Positions 44,412 through 55,821 of a DNA stretch of 64,000 nucleotides are shown piece by piece. Under the pieces are notes generated by a model. The model searched no databases, was not told the DNA's origin, and saw only the letters and a program-made list of their open reading frames with translations. Positions within the stretch are counted from its first letter, which is position 1. Each line of letters starts with the position of its first letter. Origin of the DNA: Trichosphaerium sp. ATCC 40318. Its lineage: Eukaryota > Discosea > Flabellinia > Trichosidae. The stretch lies in the NCBI GenBank assembly GCA_038496445.1, contig JALMLS010000385.1, positions 124,001-188,000 on the forward strand. The letters are read 5' to 3'. The translations under genes and the position numbers were made by a program.

Positions 44412-44646
44412 CTGTAAAAGCAGTTAAATCAGAGCGCCTGTCGAGAGGAACAGGAAAATGCTGCGTGCGCAGAAGGATTTATCGCTAACTGTAACGTTTT
44501 TATACTAGTTTTTCAGCGGTAAAAATCGTTTTGGCGTTGTTATTAGTGTTAGTGGCGTTTACCTTGGTTCGAACTCCCAGTGCCTATATTATGTTAGATT
44601 CAGGTATTTTATGTAATAATTAGAACGGCAAGCGGCTTTTGCAGAG

Positions 44647-44890
44647 TTAATTGGTTTTTTGAAGCAAATTTTTAATTGCCAGCGGTAAGAATGATAAAAT
44701 TAAGCGCAATAAGGTAAATAGAGGTAGCACGTACTGTCTGTATTTGCCTTTGCTTGATGGTACGGTAATAATATTGTTAGTGTGGTACGTCAATTGCGTT
44801 GGCTTGGCGACTTGTTTGTCTTGTTTCGCCTCTTTTTTGGCCGCTTGTTGGGAACTCTTTTGCCTTTTGATAATATGTGGGTTCAAGCGT
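44647..44890 (-). CDS. Small Lys/Gln-rich tail-anchored membrane protein
   Basis: The reading frame from about 44890 to TAA at 44647 encodes NPHIIKRQKSSQQAAKKEAK, a polar middle, and a hydrophobic C-terminal segment YVLPLFTLLRLILSFLPLAI followed by a few residues. No ATG begins it: the first codons read V-I-R-R-L-N and an in-frame TAG lies just upstream, so a 5' exon behind the acceptor GTAATTAG is needed. The basic, glutamine-rich start plus a C-terminal anchor suggests a small ER or mitochondrial protein. A frame on the opposite strand is considered a shadow. Confidence 0.42.
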
Positions 44891-45086
44891 CTAATTACGG
44901 ACTATTGTACCTGGTCTGCATTGTGGTGGAACCTTGCTTTGTGATATTCAATACCATGTTAGGGCCAAGTGTAGCGATCTTACCAGCGTAGCGCAACATG
45001 TGGTTCAATGCTTTTGTTGAGTTTCTCGCTACAATTTGCTTAACACGTACTTTAAGCACAGAATACGAAATTCGCTTGTTGTCACA

Positions 45087-46883
45087 ATGAGGTCTGCAAT
45101 ATGTTTACTCGCCTTGGTGGTATTATGTATTGCCACAAAACCGATTACTTTGGATTTGGTCCGCATGGCTCCTAAACACACTGAATTAAGTGCCACGCCC
45201 AGAGATTACCGCACAAAATTACAAGGAGGCCACACAGTGCCAATAGGCGGATCAATTTTGTGGAAACCAACAGTATGTCAATAACGACCTTGGCTCTTTC
45301 AATGTACAACTCGTTTTAATGGCTCCACCACTTTAGGGCGCATACTATGCAAATGTCACTGTTGGGTCACCACCACAAGCAGTTTTAGCGTTATTAGATA
45401 GTGGGTGCGCTAGTCTTACACCTGAAAGAGAAATGTTATTTTAACGCTTGTACATAGAAGTTCTGACTTACTAGTAACCACAAAGATGTGCGAGGGCTGT
45501 AACAAGAACAAAGCCATAGAATTTGAGCCAAAAGACTCCAGCAGCATAAAGAATGTTGCTTGTAATGATCCTGATATTAGATGTCAAAAATGTGGATCAG
45601 AGGGTTGCGAGTTTATGAATGCGTACTTGACCTGTGCACCTGGTACGTCCCGTGAACTCCTTTTTTTTTTTTGCTAGTTTTTTTTTGTTTTTACAAGAAA
45701 GCATATTGGATGCGTTTGTATTCTCTTTTATTCGCGATTTGATAATGCTTATTATTCCGTTAAGATCCAAATCAAGTTTGTATTATGAAAGGACCAATTT
45801 ACAGAGATGTATTCGGCGTTGAGGGTACAAATCTTGGTACTCCTGTGAATTTTGGCGCTATATCTTTTATGAATATCACGTTTCCTGGAGGATTAAACGG
45901 GATTTCGGCTATTTGGGGATTATCATACAGGTACTTACTTACTTGTGGCGCCACCTTTTTGTTTTCAAGCGTTTGATTGTGCCATAATTTAACATTTTTT
46001 CTCAATAGAGGCACAACCAGTTACAATGAAGTACCTGCTTTCCAAGCTCTTGTAGATGCTCACCAGTTAGATAACGTATTTTCAATGTGTTTACATGAAC
46101 GTGGCGGTAAAATAACACTTGTACGTTGACGATAATACTCGTTATTCTTTCGTGAATCTTATGCCATTAATTTAAGGGAGGAATTGATGAAAGCTTATAC
46201 ACAGGAGATATCTCTTACACTCCAGTTACTTCTGATTATTACTACAGTATGCGTATGTTAGACCTAGAGGTTGGTGGTGAATCATTGGGATTTGATCCTA
46301 CCTTTTGGAATGCCAACGGAGGGTCTGTACTTGATAGCGGCACTTATTCTGTAAGCATTAGATTTTTTATTCACACTTAACATAATTTAGTTGTATGTAC
46401 CAGACAAAGCTTACAAGCAAATATTTAAAGCGCTGACATTACTTTGTGATAAACAGACATTAACAGGCATATGTGGTCTATCATTCCAAGATTCACTATT
46501 CGGTGGTAAGCGACTCGTAATTAACAAAAAAATCTTGTTCAATTATCTTATTTTTTTCTTTTTAGGTAAATGTTTTTCCTTGACTTCTGATCAACTGGAT
46601 GCTTTTCCAAACCTTACTGTTGTTCTTGATGGTGTAAAACTCACTGTAGAACCTGTTTACTATTTATTGAACTATGGGAGCCAAACTAACAGCAGTTACT
46701 GCTTGGGTATCCGTAAGTGTTAAACTTTTTTTTATGAATGTCATCATTAACAAATTAACAGAAAATGGCGGTCCTGGATCACTTACAATCCATGGTGATG
46801 TAGTAATGCTTGGTTACTATACAATATTCGATAGAGCGAATAAACAGATTGGATTTGCTAAGCGTAACACAGCCAACTGCTGA
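45087..46883 (+). CDS. Pepsin-family (A1) aspartic protease, secreted
   Basis: Aspartic proteases cut proteins with two catalytic aspartates, usually in acidic compartments or outside the cell. The ATG at 45087 gives a signal peptide (MRSAICLLALVVLCIATKP) and a short propeptide. The first active site is VLALLDSGCASLT (DSG instead of the usual DTG). A cysteine cluster (MCEGCNKNKAIEF, IRCQKCGSEGCEF) follows, then the core (LSYRGTTSYNEVPAFQ, FSMCLHERGGKITLGGIDE) and the second active site GSVLDSGTYSLYVP. The C-terminus LGYYTIFDRANKQIGFAKRN is the standard family end, TGA 46883. About seven introns. Length after splicing, roughly 430 residues, is normal. The cysteine insert after the first aspartate resembles nepenthesin or BACE types. 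Confidence 0.9.
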
Positions 46884-47181
46884 TCGAAATACAAAACTCG
46901 TAAACAATAAAAAATATGTCGGAAAAACCTTTCGTTTTCAGTCAAACACGCTCTGTTAGTTAGAGCAAAGGCTGCTCGCCTGCTAATTGATAATTTTAGA
47001 CGTAGTGGGATAGTTTGCCTGCTGCAGTGCGCTTTTAGCTTGCCATGCAGGAAAATGGCGGGAATATAGCTCGTTATATTGGGCTGTCAAACGTGTACTA
47101 GGTCAAAAACAAGCTGATTTTAATGCTGAAAGCATTTTTTTTTGATTGTTTCGTGTAGTTTTGTATCTACTTCTCAATGAA

Positions 47182-47253
47182 GGGTCTGTAGCTCAGCGGT
47201 AGAGCAGTCGGCTGCAGTCCGATCGGTCGTCGGTTCAAATCCGATCGGGCCCT
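47182..47253 (+). tRNA. tRNA-Cys(GCA), second copy
   Basis: Identical in sequence to the copy at 43869-43940 but on the plus strand. The flanks match too: CAATGAA before the gene, and CTCTTAACCTTTTTGGATTTTTT after it. The TTTTTT run is the RNA polymerase III terminator. The 3.3-kb spacing and shared flanks show a recent inverted duplication. Confidence 0.95.
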
Positions 47254-47435
47254 CTTAACCTTTTTGGATTTTTTCAACTTATGTTTTGTCAATGTCCTTT
47301 TCTTTCTTCCTAATTAAGACAATTTTTAACAGTCGGAATCAGTTTTTGCGCACGCGTAGTTGCAGGTGGCTACGCCAGGCTTAGTCTCACAATTGCGTGC
47401 CACTTAAAAAAACTGAATAAGTAAGATTAATTAGC

Positions 47436-50222
47436 ATGAGAGGGCTTTATCTTCTCGCATTATTAATTACCCTGTGTATTGCTTTCTCTCCTGGAGATTA
47501 TGACCACAGGCAGGAACTACAATTAGATAGATTTGAAGTTTTCTGGAAAGTAGACTTTAAAAATGAAGAAATAAACATGGCAGTGAGGGCTCATGAAGAA
47601 GACGCGTGGGTTGGATTTGGTGAGAACTTTGTGGTGTTATACGTACACAAACTAACTTCTCTTAGGCGTTGCTGAGTTCACCACGGGCGCTATGCCAGGC
47701 ACGTGACTATACAAAACAGAAATAGGCCACCTTGTAATTTTGCGAATACGAAAAAGACTTATGCGGTGCTTTAGGCGCTGACATCATTATGCTTAACTTT
47801 GGACCAAACGGAGAACCTCAAATAACTGATAGACATGCGTTAACGTTTTCTGAGCCTGTGATAGACAAGTGCCAAGACTGGGAGCTCGTAGGAGGCGAAC
47901 AGTACGCTGTCACAAAATTGTCCTTTGTTGTTTGAATTTAACACGTATTTTTTCTGAAAGAGGTGACGGTTACACTACCTTTCATGTCAAGCGTAAATTT
48001 GATACAGGCGATACACAAGATAGACAGATTATTGAAGGAGAAAACAGGTTTGTCACAAAAAAATCACGTGATTTTACGTGGGTGAGCTAACTTTTGTTGT
48101 TCGAAACGAAAAGAGTTATTTGGGGTATAGGGCCTTCAAATGATATTCGCTATAAGCATCCTTCTGATTCTGATCATCGTGGATCTACTGTTGTTGCTTT
48201 CTGGGGAGAACCTACACCTTGGAATGATACAGATCCTCTTGTATCAACATACGAGATGACCATGCCTGGTATAACTATTCCAAGCGATAGAGTAACAACG
48301 TACATGTGTCAGTCACTTGTTCTTCCAGGTAATAACCTATAACCTATAACGCCCTCAAACGGTTATTTGCTTATATCATATTAGAGGTATCAGAGGCGCA
48401 TATTATCAGGATTGATCCTATCGTAGAAAAGGTAACAAAGTATTTGTAAAAGAATAGAATAAGTGATTTTTTGTTTACTTTTTTTTATAGTCTTCTGAAG
48501 GGGTTGTACATCACTTCTTGGTGCACTTGTGTGAGCCAACTAGTTACTGGCAAAAGTACACAAAAGCGCAAAGATGCAGTTCACCTCTAGGTGATCTTGA
48601 TTCAGGTTGCACTCAACTTCTGTTTGCATGGGCAGTTGGCGGAGTAAAGACAATGATTAAGTCGATCTATCTCATTTCTTTAGGGTTCACTTTATGTACC
48701 AGAAGAGGCTGGTTTCTTGATGGGTACAAAAGATCCTCATGCAGCTACACACGTGATAGTTGAGGTATATTAGCGTCAGTTTTCGGAACTGTTTATCAAG
48801 GGGTTTTAATACTCGTACTGTTGAGATTGACCTGATTTGTTAACCTCTACCATTAGGTTCATTACGATAATAGAAAGTTGACACCAAATATGATTGATAA
48901 TTCAGGTGTGAAAATACATTATACGCCAGAAAAGCGTAAATACGACGCAGGTATGAGTATCAAAAGTTCAACTTTATTTTTTTCATAAATTTGACACCAA
49001 AATTAGCAATGATTACACTTGGTGACTTTGCCGCTTCCTTGCCATCAATACCACCAAAGCAACAGTATATTGAGTATGAGCTCGATTGTCCTTCAGAATG
49101 TACAAAGAACTGGCCTCATGATATTCACGTGTTTGCTGATGGTTTGGTAAGTCACAAAAGAAAAATCTAAACTCCTTGTTTTTAACTAATTTTTTTCCCA
49201 ACGCTTACAGCACATGCATGAAGGTAACATCAAGTTCTTTGGTTTTTTCTATTAGTCCTTACCTTTGTGTACTAACATTATATCTAGTTGGATCTCAGAT
49301 GTGGAGTACACATCACCGTGGTGATGAATACCTTGGAATATTTAACCGAGGTCCTTTTTTTTTAATGTTAGTAAAGTACGCGATTGATTTGTTTTAGCTG
49401 ATTTCTACGAATTCGATTGGCAACAACTTGCAACACTTGATAAGATTATAAAACCTGGTGATAGAATTAACACGCACTGTGCCTATAACACAATGTGTAC
49501 GCTAATCTTTTTTTTGAGTCGCAAAAAAGCAGAACGTTGAGTACCAACATTCTTCTCCTTCAGCAGATTTACTGTCTTCTAATTTTACTTTAAGCGCGTT
49601 CAACGCCTACAAAGTTTGGTATAGACTCGACAGATGAGATGTGTATGGAGTTTATCAGCTACTATCCTGCAATGAAGAACGGTAAGTAAAATTAACCGAA
49701 AAGTACACGTGATCGCTACGAATAAGTTTGAAAGTCCACGTCAAAGCTATACATCCACCTAATATTGCTTCAATAGATAAAACTGAACCAATTGTATGGT
49801 GTGGATACCTTAAAACTGGAGCTTCATCGAATGGAACAATGTACAAACAAGATCTAAGTATACAAGTGAAATCTTATTGCTTATTGTTTAGCTGTGGCAC
49901 AATTAATGATGTAATTGCAGATCATAATCCTACAAAGAAAGATGTCCCTGGAACAGGATACTACGATTTTGGAGAACCGTGTATCACAACAAAGACAGTC
50001 ACACTTCCACCTTCGTCAGAGGAATGGTACAGGAAATCTGGAATGGAGGTACTGTTTTTTTTTGTTTTTTTTCAGATCTTCAAATGATTTACTTGCGGTT
50101 TGATTTAGGGCGCTTTAATAGCTATTATTGTCATCTTCGTTCTTACTACAATTGCGTTGGTTGTTGTTACAGTTATTAAGATTAGACGTAACTCACTTGG
50201 TAATCAATACAACCAACTTTAA
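47436..50222 (+). CDS. DBH-like copper type II monooxygenase with DOMON domain, membrane-anchored
   Basis: Enzymes of this family (dopamine beta-hydroxylase, MOXD1) hydroxylate small substrates using two coppers, ascorbate and O2 in the secretory lumen. The ATG at 47436 gives a signal peptide (MRGLYLLALLITLCIAFS). A DOMON domain follows (FEVFWKVDFKNEEINMAVRA, ADIIMLNFGPNGEPQITD). Then come the two catalytic domains: VVHHFLVHLCEP and HVIVEVHYDN (CuH histidines), GLHMHEVGSQMW (CuM histidines), and STDEMCMEFISYYP (CuM methionine). The C-terminus is a single membrane span (IVIFVLTTIALVVVTVI) with a short cytosolic tail, TAA 50222. About a dozen introns, several with CACGTGAT. All expected copper ligands are visible, so it is probably active. 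Confidence 0.9.
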
Positions 50223-50733
50223 TACACATGTGTTGAAACCACACGTTCTTTTAATTGAGTATTTTGATGCCAAGTCATATGAGTAGTATAAGTAAAAACA
50301 ACACTTTCTTGTGTACGAAAGAGTGCCTGTGGAAAAGCACGTGAAAAACCGTGGCTTATTTCCTTTTTATAAACTAGGTTGGTAAAAGTAAATTTGATAG
50401 TCCAGCGATTTTACTGATTGCAACTTGTTATAAATAAGCGCTGTTTGCAATACTAACTATTTCTCTGAAGCGACTTCTGCTGTTGTCAGTACACACATAC
50501 TTGATTTCTTCCGTTATGTTGTCCGGCAGGTAGCGGAATTTCCAGAGTATATATATAGAGTACGTTCAGATAAGAGTTGTTCAGTTTATTATTGTAAAAG
50601 TGAATACTGTGGATTCTAATAATAGAAAATAAGTTCTGGTCAGCAAGGTTCTTTTAAGCCTGGACTACAAAAAGGGACACAAAGCTTTGCGTACAAGAAC
50701 AAACTAACGATATACTTCGGCGGGTACTAGTAA
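50223..50733. other. Intergenic with a TATA-like element
   Basis: No exon is recognised. A TATATATATAGAG run at about 50551-50566 lies roughly 170 bases upstream of the F-box/LRR start and may be a core promoter. One CACGTG lies near 50339. Confidence 0.4.
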
Positions 50734-51465
50734 ATGAAAAGTAAACGCACCAGTCAGCATACAGTCGATCTTAATAAGCTCCCAGTTGAAACAATAGTTC
50801 ATATTCTCAAACAAGCAAAGTTTACGCTTCTTTTGGCGCAAACATGCCATCTCATGCATAATATTGTCCATAACAAGGTAGGATATGGACATATCCACCT
50901 TCGAAACGAGTCTGAATTGAAAATCCTTTCTGGTAGTCCCTTACTTCAGAATACACGCATTACCCTCGCAACTGATTTTGATGTAAAAGACTATCACTTG
51001 CGCTTACTTGCAGGTGTACACACCATAAATTTGGAGTTTTGCTTTGACATAACCAACAGGGGACTAGCAGCATTGAAGGGTGTACATGAAATCCATTTGA
51101 TAGGTTGTGAAGAGATAACAGATTTATCAGCACTTGCTGGAGTACACACAATTTATTTGACTCAAATGACTGTATTTGATGAAGATTTGGAATCTTTGGC
51201 AGGTGTACACACTATCGACTTGGCTTGTAGTGTTCAAGATATAACAGATGAGGGTATAGAGGAATTGGCAGGTGTACATACCATAAATTTAGAAGATTCT
51301 AGAGTAACAGATCAAGGCCTGATGGCCTTGGCTGGTGTACATACTATTTATTTAGATGATTGTGGACTTGCTTCCTCTCGCAAATTAAAAAGCAGCTGCA
51401 CTCCGATCAGATGTAATACATCAACAGACGCAAGGTCACATCGTTCTCTTACATGCCATAAATAA
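50734..51465 (+). CDS. F-box / leucine-rich repeat protein, short form
   Basis: Intronless, 243 residues. F-box at residues 11-50 (LNKLPVETIVHILKQAKF, AQTCHLMHNIVHNKVGYG). The shared linker ILSGSPLLQNTRITL is followed by six LRRs such as RVTDQGLMALAGVHTIYL. After the last repeat the sequence turns into a serine/threonine/basic tail (SSRKLKSSCTPIRCNTSTDA) that matches no LRR, so the C-terminus may have been created by a frameshift or truncation. Closest relative is 18998-19810. The TAA stop overlaps an AATAAA. Confidence 0.82.
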   Translation: MKSKRTSQHTVDLNKLPVETIVHILKQAKFTLLLAQTCHLMHNIVHNKVGYGHIHLRNESELKILSGSPLLQNTRITLATDFDVKDYHLRLLAGVHTINLEFCFDITNRGLAALKGVHEIHLIGCEEITDLSALAGVHTIYLTQMTVFDEDLESLAGVHTIDLACSVQDITDEGIEELAGVHTINLEDSRVTDQGLMALAGVHTIYLDDCGLASSRKLKSSCTPIRCNTSTDARSHRSLTCHK

Positions 51466-51588
51466 AAACGACACTGTTCATTTACAACTGAATTGTTATT
51501 TGATATTTCACCGGATAAACAAAATGTACACGTGACTTAAAAATAACGTTTTCTTTTACCGGTTGTAATGTAGTTGTAAGTGGATTTA

Positions 51589-52617
51589 TGGCGGTAGAAG
51601 TTAAGGCATTGGTGGTGCCGGAAAATCCGCGGAAACCGGCCTTACCTTTCGCTAAGGTAGGTTAGTAAATCTTGACTTATTCTAAAAAATCCCTCGGAAT
51701 ACGCGAGTACGGTGGTTCTTTTTAAGGAACCAAAAAATCATATCTACGAGGATTTCTCATCAATGGCAACACTCTACTACTTGCCAGTCTCAGGTCCAAG
51801 CCGCATTGCTCATATGGCAGCATTAGCTACGAAAGCAAAAGTAAAACTCCACGTGCGCTAAATCACTTGTGATTTTCGAAAGTTAATTGTTCTAAGATTG
51901 TTGATTTGGTTAATAAAGCCAATAAAGAACCAGAGTACCTAGCAATAAATCCACTGAGTAAGATACCTGCTATGAAAAATGAAGATGGTACAATTGTTTG
52001 CGACTCAGCTGCAATAGCAAGGTAAAACATAGTTGTAGTGTAATGCCAGTAACCCTTTTTTACAGATACCTGTCTATTAAATACTCGTCTTCTCTCTATC
52101 CTGTTAGTGATCTTGCAGCGCTTGCAAAGGTACAAACTACTTACCTCGTCAAATGAATCATATTAACTATACTCCTTTTCAGGTTGACAGTGTCTTCGAA
52201 TCAGTTAGAAATGATGTGTTTCAAACGTGTTTGCAATATGGCTTGCATAAAATTGTTCTACCGGATATCCTTAAACACGGTCCTCGAGATGATGCCAAGG
52301 TAGCAGCGCTTGATGCTCAAGTAACCTCGGAAGTAAGCACCCTATATGGCACAAGGCAAAACACTAACTTGTTACAATAGCTTGAGTTCTACAACAAGAA
52401 CTACTTCAAGGAATCTCATTGGCTTGTTGGAAAGAATATGACAATCGCTGATATCGTACTGTCTGTAGGGTTATCACAGCTCTTGGTATTTGGAAAATAC
52501 GAAAAAGATCTGCCTGACAAGGTAGCACAATTCTATGAAGCTGTTCAACAAGAGCCTACATTCGTAGCTGCTCATGAACCTTTCCATGACGTGCTCAAGA
52601 AAATGGGTTTAGCTTAA
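51589..52617 (+). CDS. GST: Glutathione S-transferase
   Basis: GSTs conjugate glutathione to electrophiles in the cytosol. The core starts at MATLYYLPVSGPSRIAHMAA (ATG 51763), the glutathione-binding N-terminus. Next come EYLAINPLSKIPAMKNEDG and TIVCDSAAIARYLS, with the conserved cis-proline and SxA motif of the thioredoxin fold. The C-terminal helical domain has HWLVGKNMTIADIVLSVGL and ends at TAA 52617. Introns of 45-70 nt. A short upstream exon, 51589-51657 (MAVEVKALVVPENPRKPALP), joins exactly in frame through an intron (donor GTAGGT, acceptor TTTAAG), adding about 35 residues. This could be an organelle-targeted form or an alternative start. It is unclear which start is main. Confidence 0.9.
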
Positions 52618-52825
52618 ACCTCAACTGTGTTCTCAAGATACAATGCAACTAAATAAACATCTTCAATCTCGTACTATTACTTGACGTGTAAAATTATTAC
52701 ATCTTTTTAAAACGTTAAGCGTGACTTGGGAGAAGTAACTATCGTGAGCTGCATTAACAAAAAACAATGTTGGTGTTTAACATCGCGTTCCAAACAACCT
52801 CACAAAATCTGAAATTGTAACCTCT

Positions 52826-53619
52826 TTATTGGATGCTTACATTACTTTTTTGACTAGTCTTTCTTTGTTCAAGGATACTATCAGGGTAGCATAGTCTTGG
52901 AACCTAAAAATTCGGGGTAAGTAAAAAAATTACACGTGATTTGACGCAAGCATGTGTGTACCTTGAAATCACTTTTTCTTGGTCCAAAGAATTGATTTTT
53001 AATTGAATACGACCTTGTGATAACACTGTCATCCATTTTGTTTTCATATTCGTAAGACTCAAGCTTTCCGCTATCAGAGACAGTAGCAGTTATGGTTATA
53101 TTCGTAGGGAAACCAGGTGAAGGTGCACATGCTAGAGTATACTTGTTTCCGCTTACACTTGGTTCATCACATCTAAGACCATATTGACCTTCGAAGCTTG
53201 AACAATAAGGCCAAGAAACAGCATAAGGATAGACGCAGAAATCTATGTCGTGTGGACCCTTTTTTGGTTATTAGATTGTTTCAACAGTTGTATCGTGAAC
53301 GCTTATGCGTTTGACATACCTTAGGCGGTGCTTGATAGTAAATAAAGTGCTCTCCTGAATCTTCTTCCTCAAAATGCTCCCAGCTCACTGTTCTGTTCTT
53401 TTCTGGCTCTCTTATGTACATATAATGACCTTTACGCGATGATACGCTTGATTTGCCTGTTTTTATGTCTAGAATTGTAGTCTTTTCCGTGTAGCGTATA
53501 TTAGAGGTTTCAATGGCTGTCACAGGGTCCAAATGAAAGGTTGGCGTAAATTGTTGGTAGAACGCATTAGCGCATGCAACTGCCAGCACGAAAGTGAAAG
53601 TAAAGAGTAGCTTTGTCAT
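52826..53619 (-). CDS. Small secreted protein of unknown family
   Basis: The ATG at 53619 gives a signal peptide (MTKLLFTFTFVLAVACANAF). Exon 1 runs to about 53320 (EKNRTVSWEHFEEEDSGEHF). Exon 2 (about 52965-53255) is Cys-containing and strand-rich (GPHDIDFCVYPYAVSWPYC, YGLRCDEPSVSGNKYTLACA, TVSDSGKLESYEYENKMDDS), and a short last exon, VPRLCYPDSILEQRKTSQK, ends at TAA 52826. About 200 residues with paired cysteines, so an extracellular beta fold is likely. No family was recognised. The stop sits inside CAATAAAG, as in the RBR gene. Confidence 0.62.
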
Positions 53620-54164
53620 CAGGTCTGGCGCGCAACTTTGAGCCTCTTTTAGTAAAAGTGGCCTTTTTCAGGAAAAGTACTCCTTTTCTATTGAAATTTT
53701 CCGTTTTCGATAAATAAGGTTAGTTGTTATCCATATTTTGATCTCGATTTCTTGTTCATTACTTTGAGTATGTCGTTCTTATGGCATCAACCAGTACATA
53801 GCGTCCTTATATGTGAAAAAGAGGTAGTGGTTGGAAAGAAACTAAAACTGATGTAGTTCGAACGACTTACACAAAAACGGAAGACTGAGATTACGGTCGA
53901 ACGACTTCAGTTTTTTCGCTTGACTCGTTTTGAAAAAATTACGCAAAATTCACCTGAGAACCTAGAAAATAAGTAGAGAGTTTGTACCCAGCGGACTAAA
54001 ACTATTTTTTATTGAAAGACAATTTTGACATGAATCAGCATTTAAGCGAACGTTGTCAAACTGCTACTTTACCATCAATCCAAATTGCAACAAGCTTTCA
54101 TGCACAGCGCTTATAAAGAACATTTAAACCAGAGTTTTGAATATGTTATACCTCTTGAAGTATT
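53620..54164. other. Intergenic, no gene seen
   Basis: A pair of near-repeats, GTAGTTCGAACGACTT and GGTCGAACGACTTCAG, lies at about 53852-53912. No exon or RNA gene is recognised. Confidence 0.45.
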
Positions 54165-54908
54165 CTACTGTACTAATGTACCATCTCTACGCCAAAACTT
54201 ATTCTCCCCCTTTTGTATTCCGTTTACAAAGTTTTTCTCTCTCTTCATATTACCTTTTCTATACCACTGTCGAAAGGTTCCATGTAGTTTACCTTTATAA
54301 TAATGACTTTTCTCATACACTGAACCAACAACATCTTTATATCCTTTAAACCACTCTGTGACCTCTCCTTCAAGTTCATTGTTTAAAAAGTAACATTGTT
54401 GACTTATGGAACCATTACTATAATATCTCTTTCTTTCTCCTTGCTTGGCACCATTAACATAGTTACAAACCTCTTTTGGTTTACCACTACTATGCCATAA
54501 GTTAAACTCTCCATGTCGTTTACCACTTACATAACAACATGTCTCACGCAATTGTCCATCAACCCACATATTATACTCTCCTTCTTGTTTACCATCAGCG
54601 TAGTGATACTGTTCCCTTTGTTGACCATTACTATACCAACAGTTTCGTTCTCCATCAAGTTTACCATGTGTATAAGTACATTGTTCTGTTATTTGACCTG
54701 TTTTGCTTTGTTTAATCCATTTACCGTGCCTTTTCATGTCTACGTCAAACTTCGTTGTTGTTGCTGTGTGTTTAGATAGGAGAGACCATTTTGTTTTAAC
54801 GTTGTAGTCTAGATCGATAATATCAAGGTGTAATTCCAATGGGAGGTTTAGGATTAGCGCGGGAAGCTGTGTTTCAGAGGAACAAGTTTGTTTTAATGTA
54901 GTCATCAC
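54165..54908 (-). CDS. F-box-like protein with YwqK/MORN-variant repeats
   Basis: Intronless, 247 residues. The N-terminus LILNLPLELHLDIIDLDYNV, TKWSLLSKHTATTTKFD is almost the same as in the gene at 14573 (LPVEIQLDIIDLD...KWPILSKQ), so the two are close paralogs. Eight 21-25-residue repeats follow (GKQEGEYNMWVDGQLRE, GKLHGTFRQWYRKGNMKR), ending soon after the last one. Less tandem identity than MORN genes. Likely an F-box adaptor with a repeat ligand-binding region. Confidence 0.8.
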   Translation of the reverse strand: MMTTLKQTCSSETQLPALILNLPLELHLDIIDLDYNVKTKWSLLSKHTATTTKFDVDMKRHGKWIKQSKTGQITEQCTYTHGKLDGERNCWYSNGQQREQYHYADGKQEGEYNMWVDGQLRETCCYVSGKRHGEFNLWHSSGKPKEVCNYVNGAKQGERKRYYSNGSISQQCYFLNNELEGEVTEWFKGYKDVVGSVYEKSHYYKGKLHGTFRQWYRKGNMKREKNFVNGIQKGENKFWRRDGTLVQ

Positions 54909-55135
54909 GAAACAATGGAGTTACGTAGCCCACGCGCGTAGTGCTTCAGTAAAAACGTTAACCGAGACCGAACTGGTGGTAATTAATGAGATATGCTTGT
55001 AAATACGATACTCCTACTCTTGTGTTCCTAGAGAAACGGTTTAGCTACCTACAAATAAAAAATAACAATTTCTTGCTGTTCGGCATTCGGTTTTATTTCA
55101 TAGCGCTTACGTTTAAAAACACGGCAGTGTCTATG

Positions 55136-55414
55136 TATTATTTCTCTTTTATTTGTATCGTTATTAGCTCGCGTGATTACGTGAAGAAATGGTTAACAAA
55201 AAAAAAAGAAAAACGCGGACTTAGTGCTGGAAATCACGCTGAAGAAACGATTTCCTTCTTATCAGCTTCTACACAAACCGACGTGACTCATTGTATGCCT
55301 AAAAACGAGTTAGTGTGCTCCCTTTTTGTAACAGTATCTATTTTGTTTTTGATCAAAGCTGTGAACTATTTTGATTTCAAAAACGAATTAAAAACGCTTT
55401 GTCGGGCAGGTTAA
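55136..55414 (+). CDS. Possible small two-span membrane protein
   Basis: From an ATG near 55133 the frame encodes MYYFSFICIVISSRDYVKKW, a basic loop (LTKKKEKRGLSAGNHAEE), a polar stretch, and a second hydrophobic segment LVCSLFVTVSILFLIKAV, to TAA at 55414. The frame is open further upstream to 54986. It might be a real gene of about 93 residues or chance. It lies just before the tRNA-Ser gene, with no introns and no family match. Confidence 0.35.
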   Translation, partial: YYFSFICIVISSRDYVKKWLTKKKEKRGLSAGNHAEETISFLSASTQTDVTHCMPKNELVCSLFVTVSILFLIKAVNYFDFKNELKTLCRAG

Positions 55415-55449
55415 ATACACAAAACGCATGTAAACGAAGCAAAACTGAT

Positions 55450-55531
55450 CGACAGATGCGAGATTTGAACTCGCGCGTGACTAGCACATCCGGTTAGCAG
55501 CCGAACCCCTTAACCACTCGGGCAACCTGTC
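55450..55531 (-). tRNA. tRNA-Ser(GCT)
   Basis: An 82-nt class II tRNA: acceptor GACAGGT/ATCTGTC, D-arm CCCGAGTGGTTAAGGGG, anticodon loop CTGCTAA (anticodon GCT), a long variable arm (ATGTGCTAGTCAC), and T-arm GCGAGTTCAA. The long variable arm and anticodon identify serine. Confidence 0.93.
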
Positions 55532-55821
55532 TTGTTCTTGTCAAATAAACACCAAGAAAATAATCCGCTCAACAAGGCTATAACGCAGGCCGTTGTAACC
55601 ACTCACAAACCATAGCAGAAGCCTCATAGATACACTAAGAAACGTTTCAAAAAAAATACGTACAAGATTTTATGCGGTTTGTGTAAGATTCAGTCTTCCA
55701 GGTTTGTACGGAAATTTATATCACCGAAAACATGCGCTTTCAGCTCGTGCAGTTCATGTAGAAATAATTAAGGTCATTTTGGAGGGTATCAATGAGATTT
55801 AGGTTTATAAACACTTGTTTG

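Noticed and set aside
44744-44991. Hydrophobic plus-strand frames
   Set aside because: They overlap a minus-strand frame with a better profile (basic start and C-terminal anchor). Hydrophobicity arises from antisense of Lys/Gln codons.
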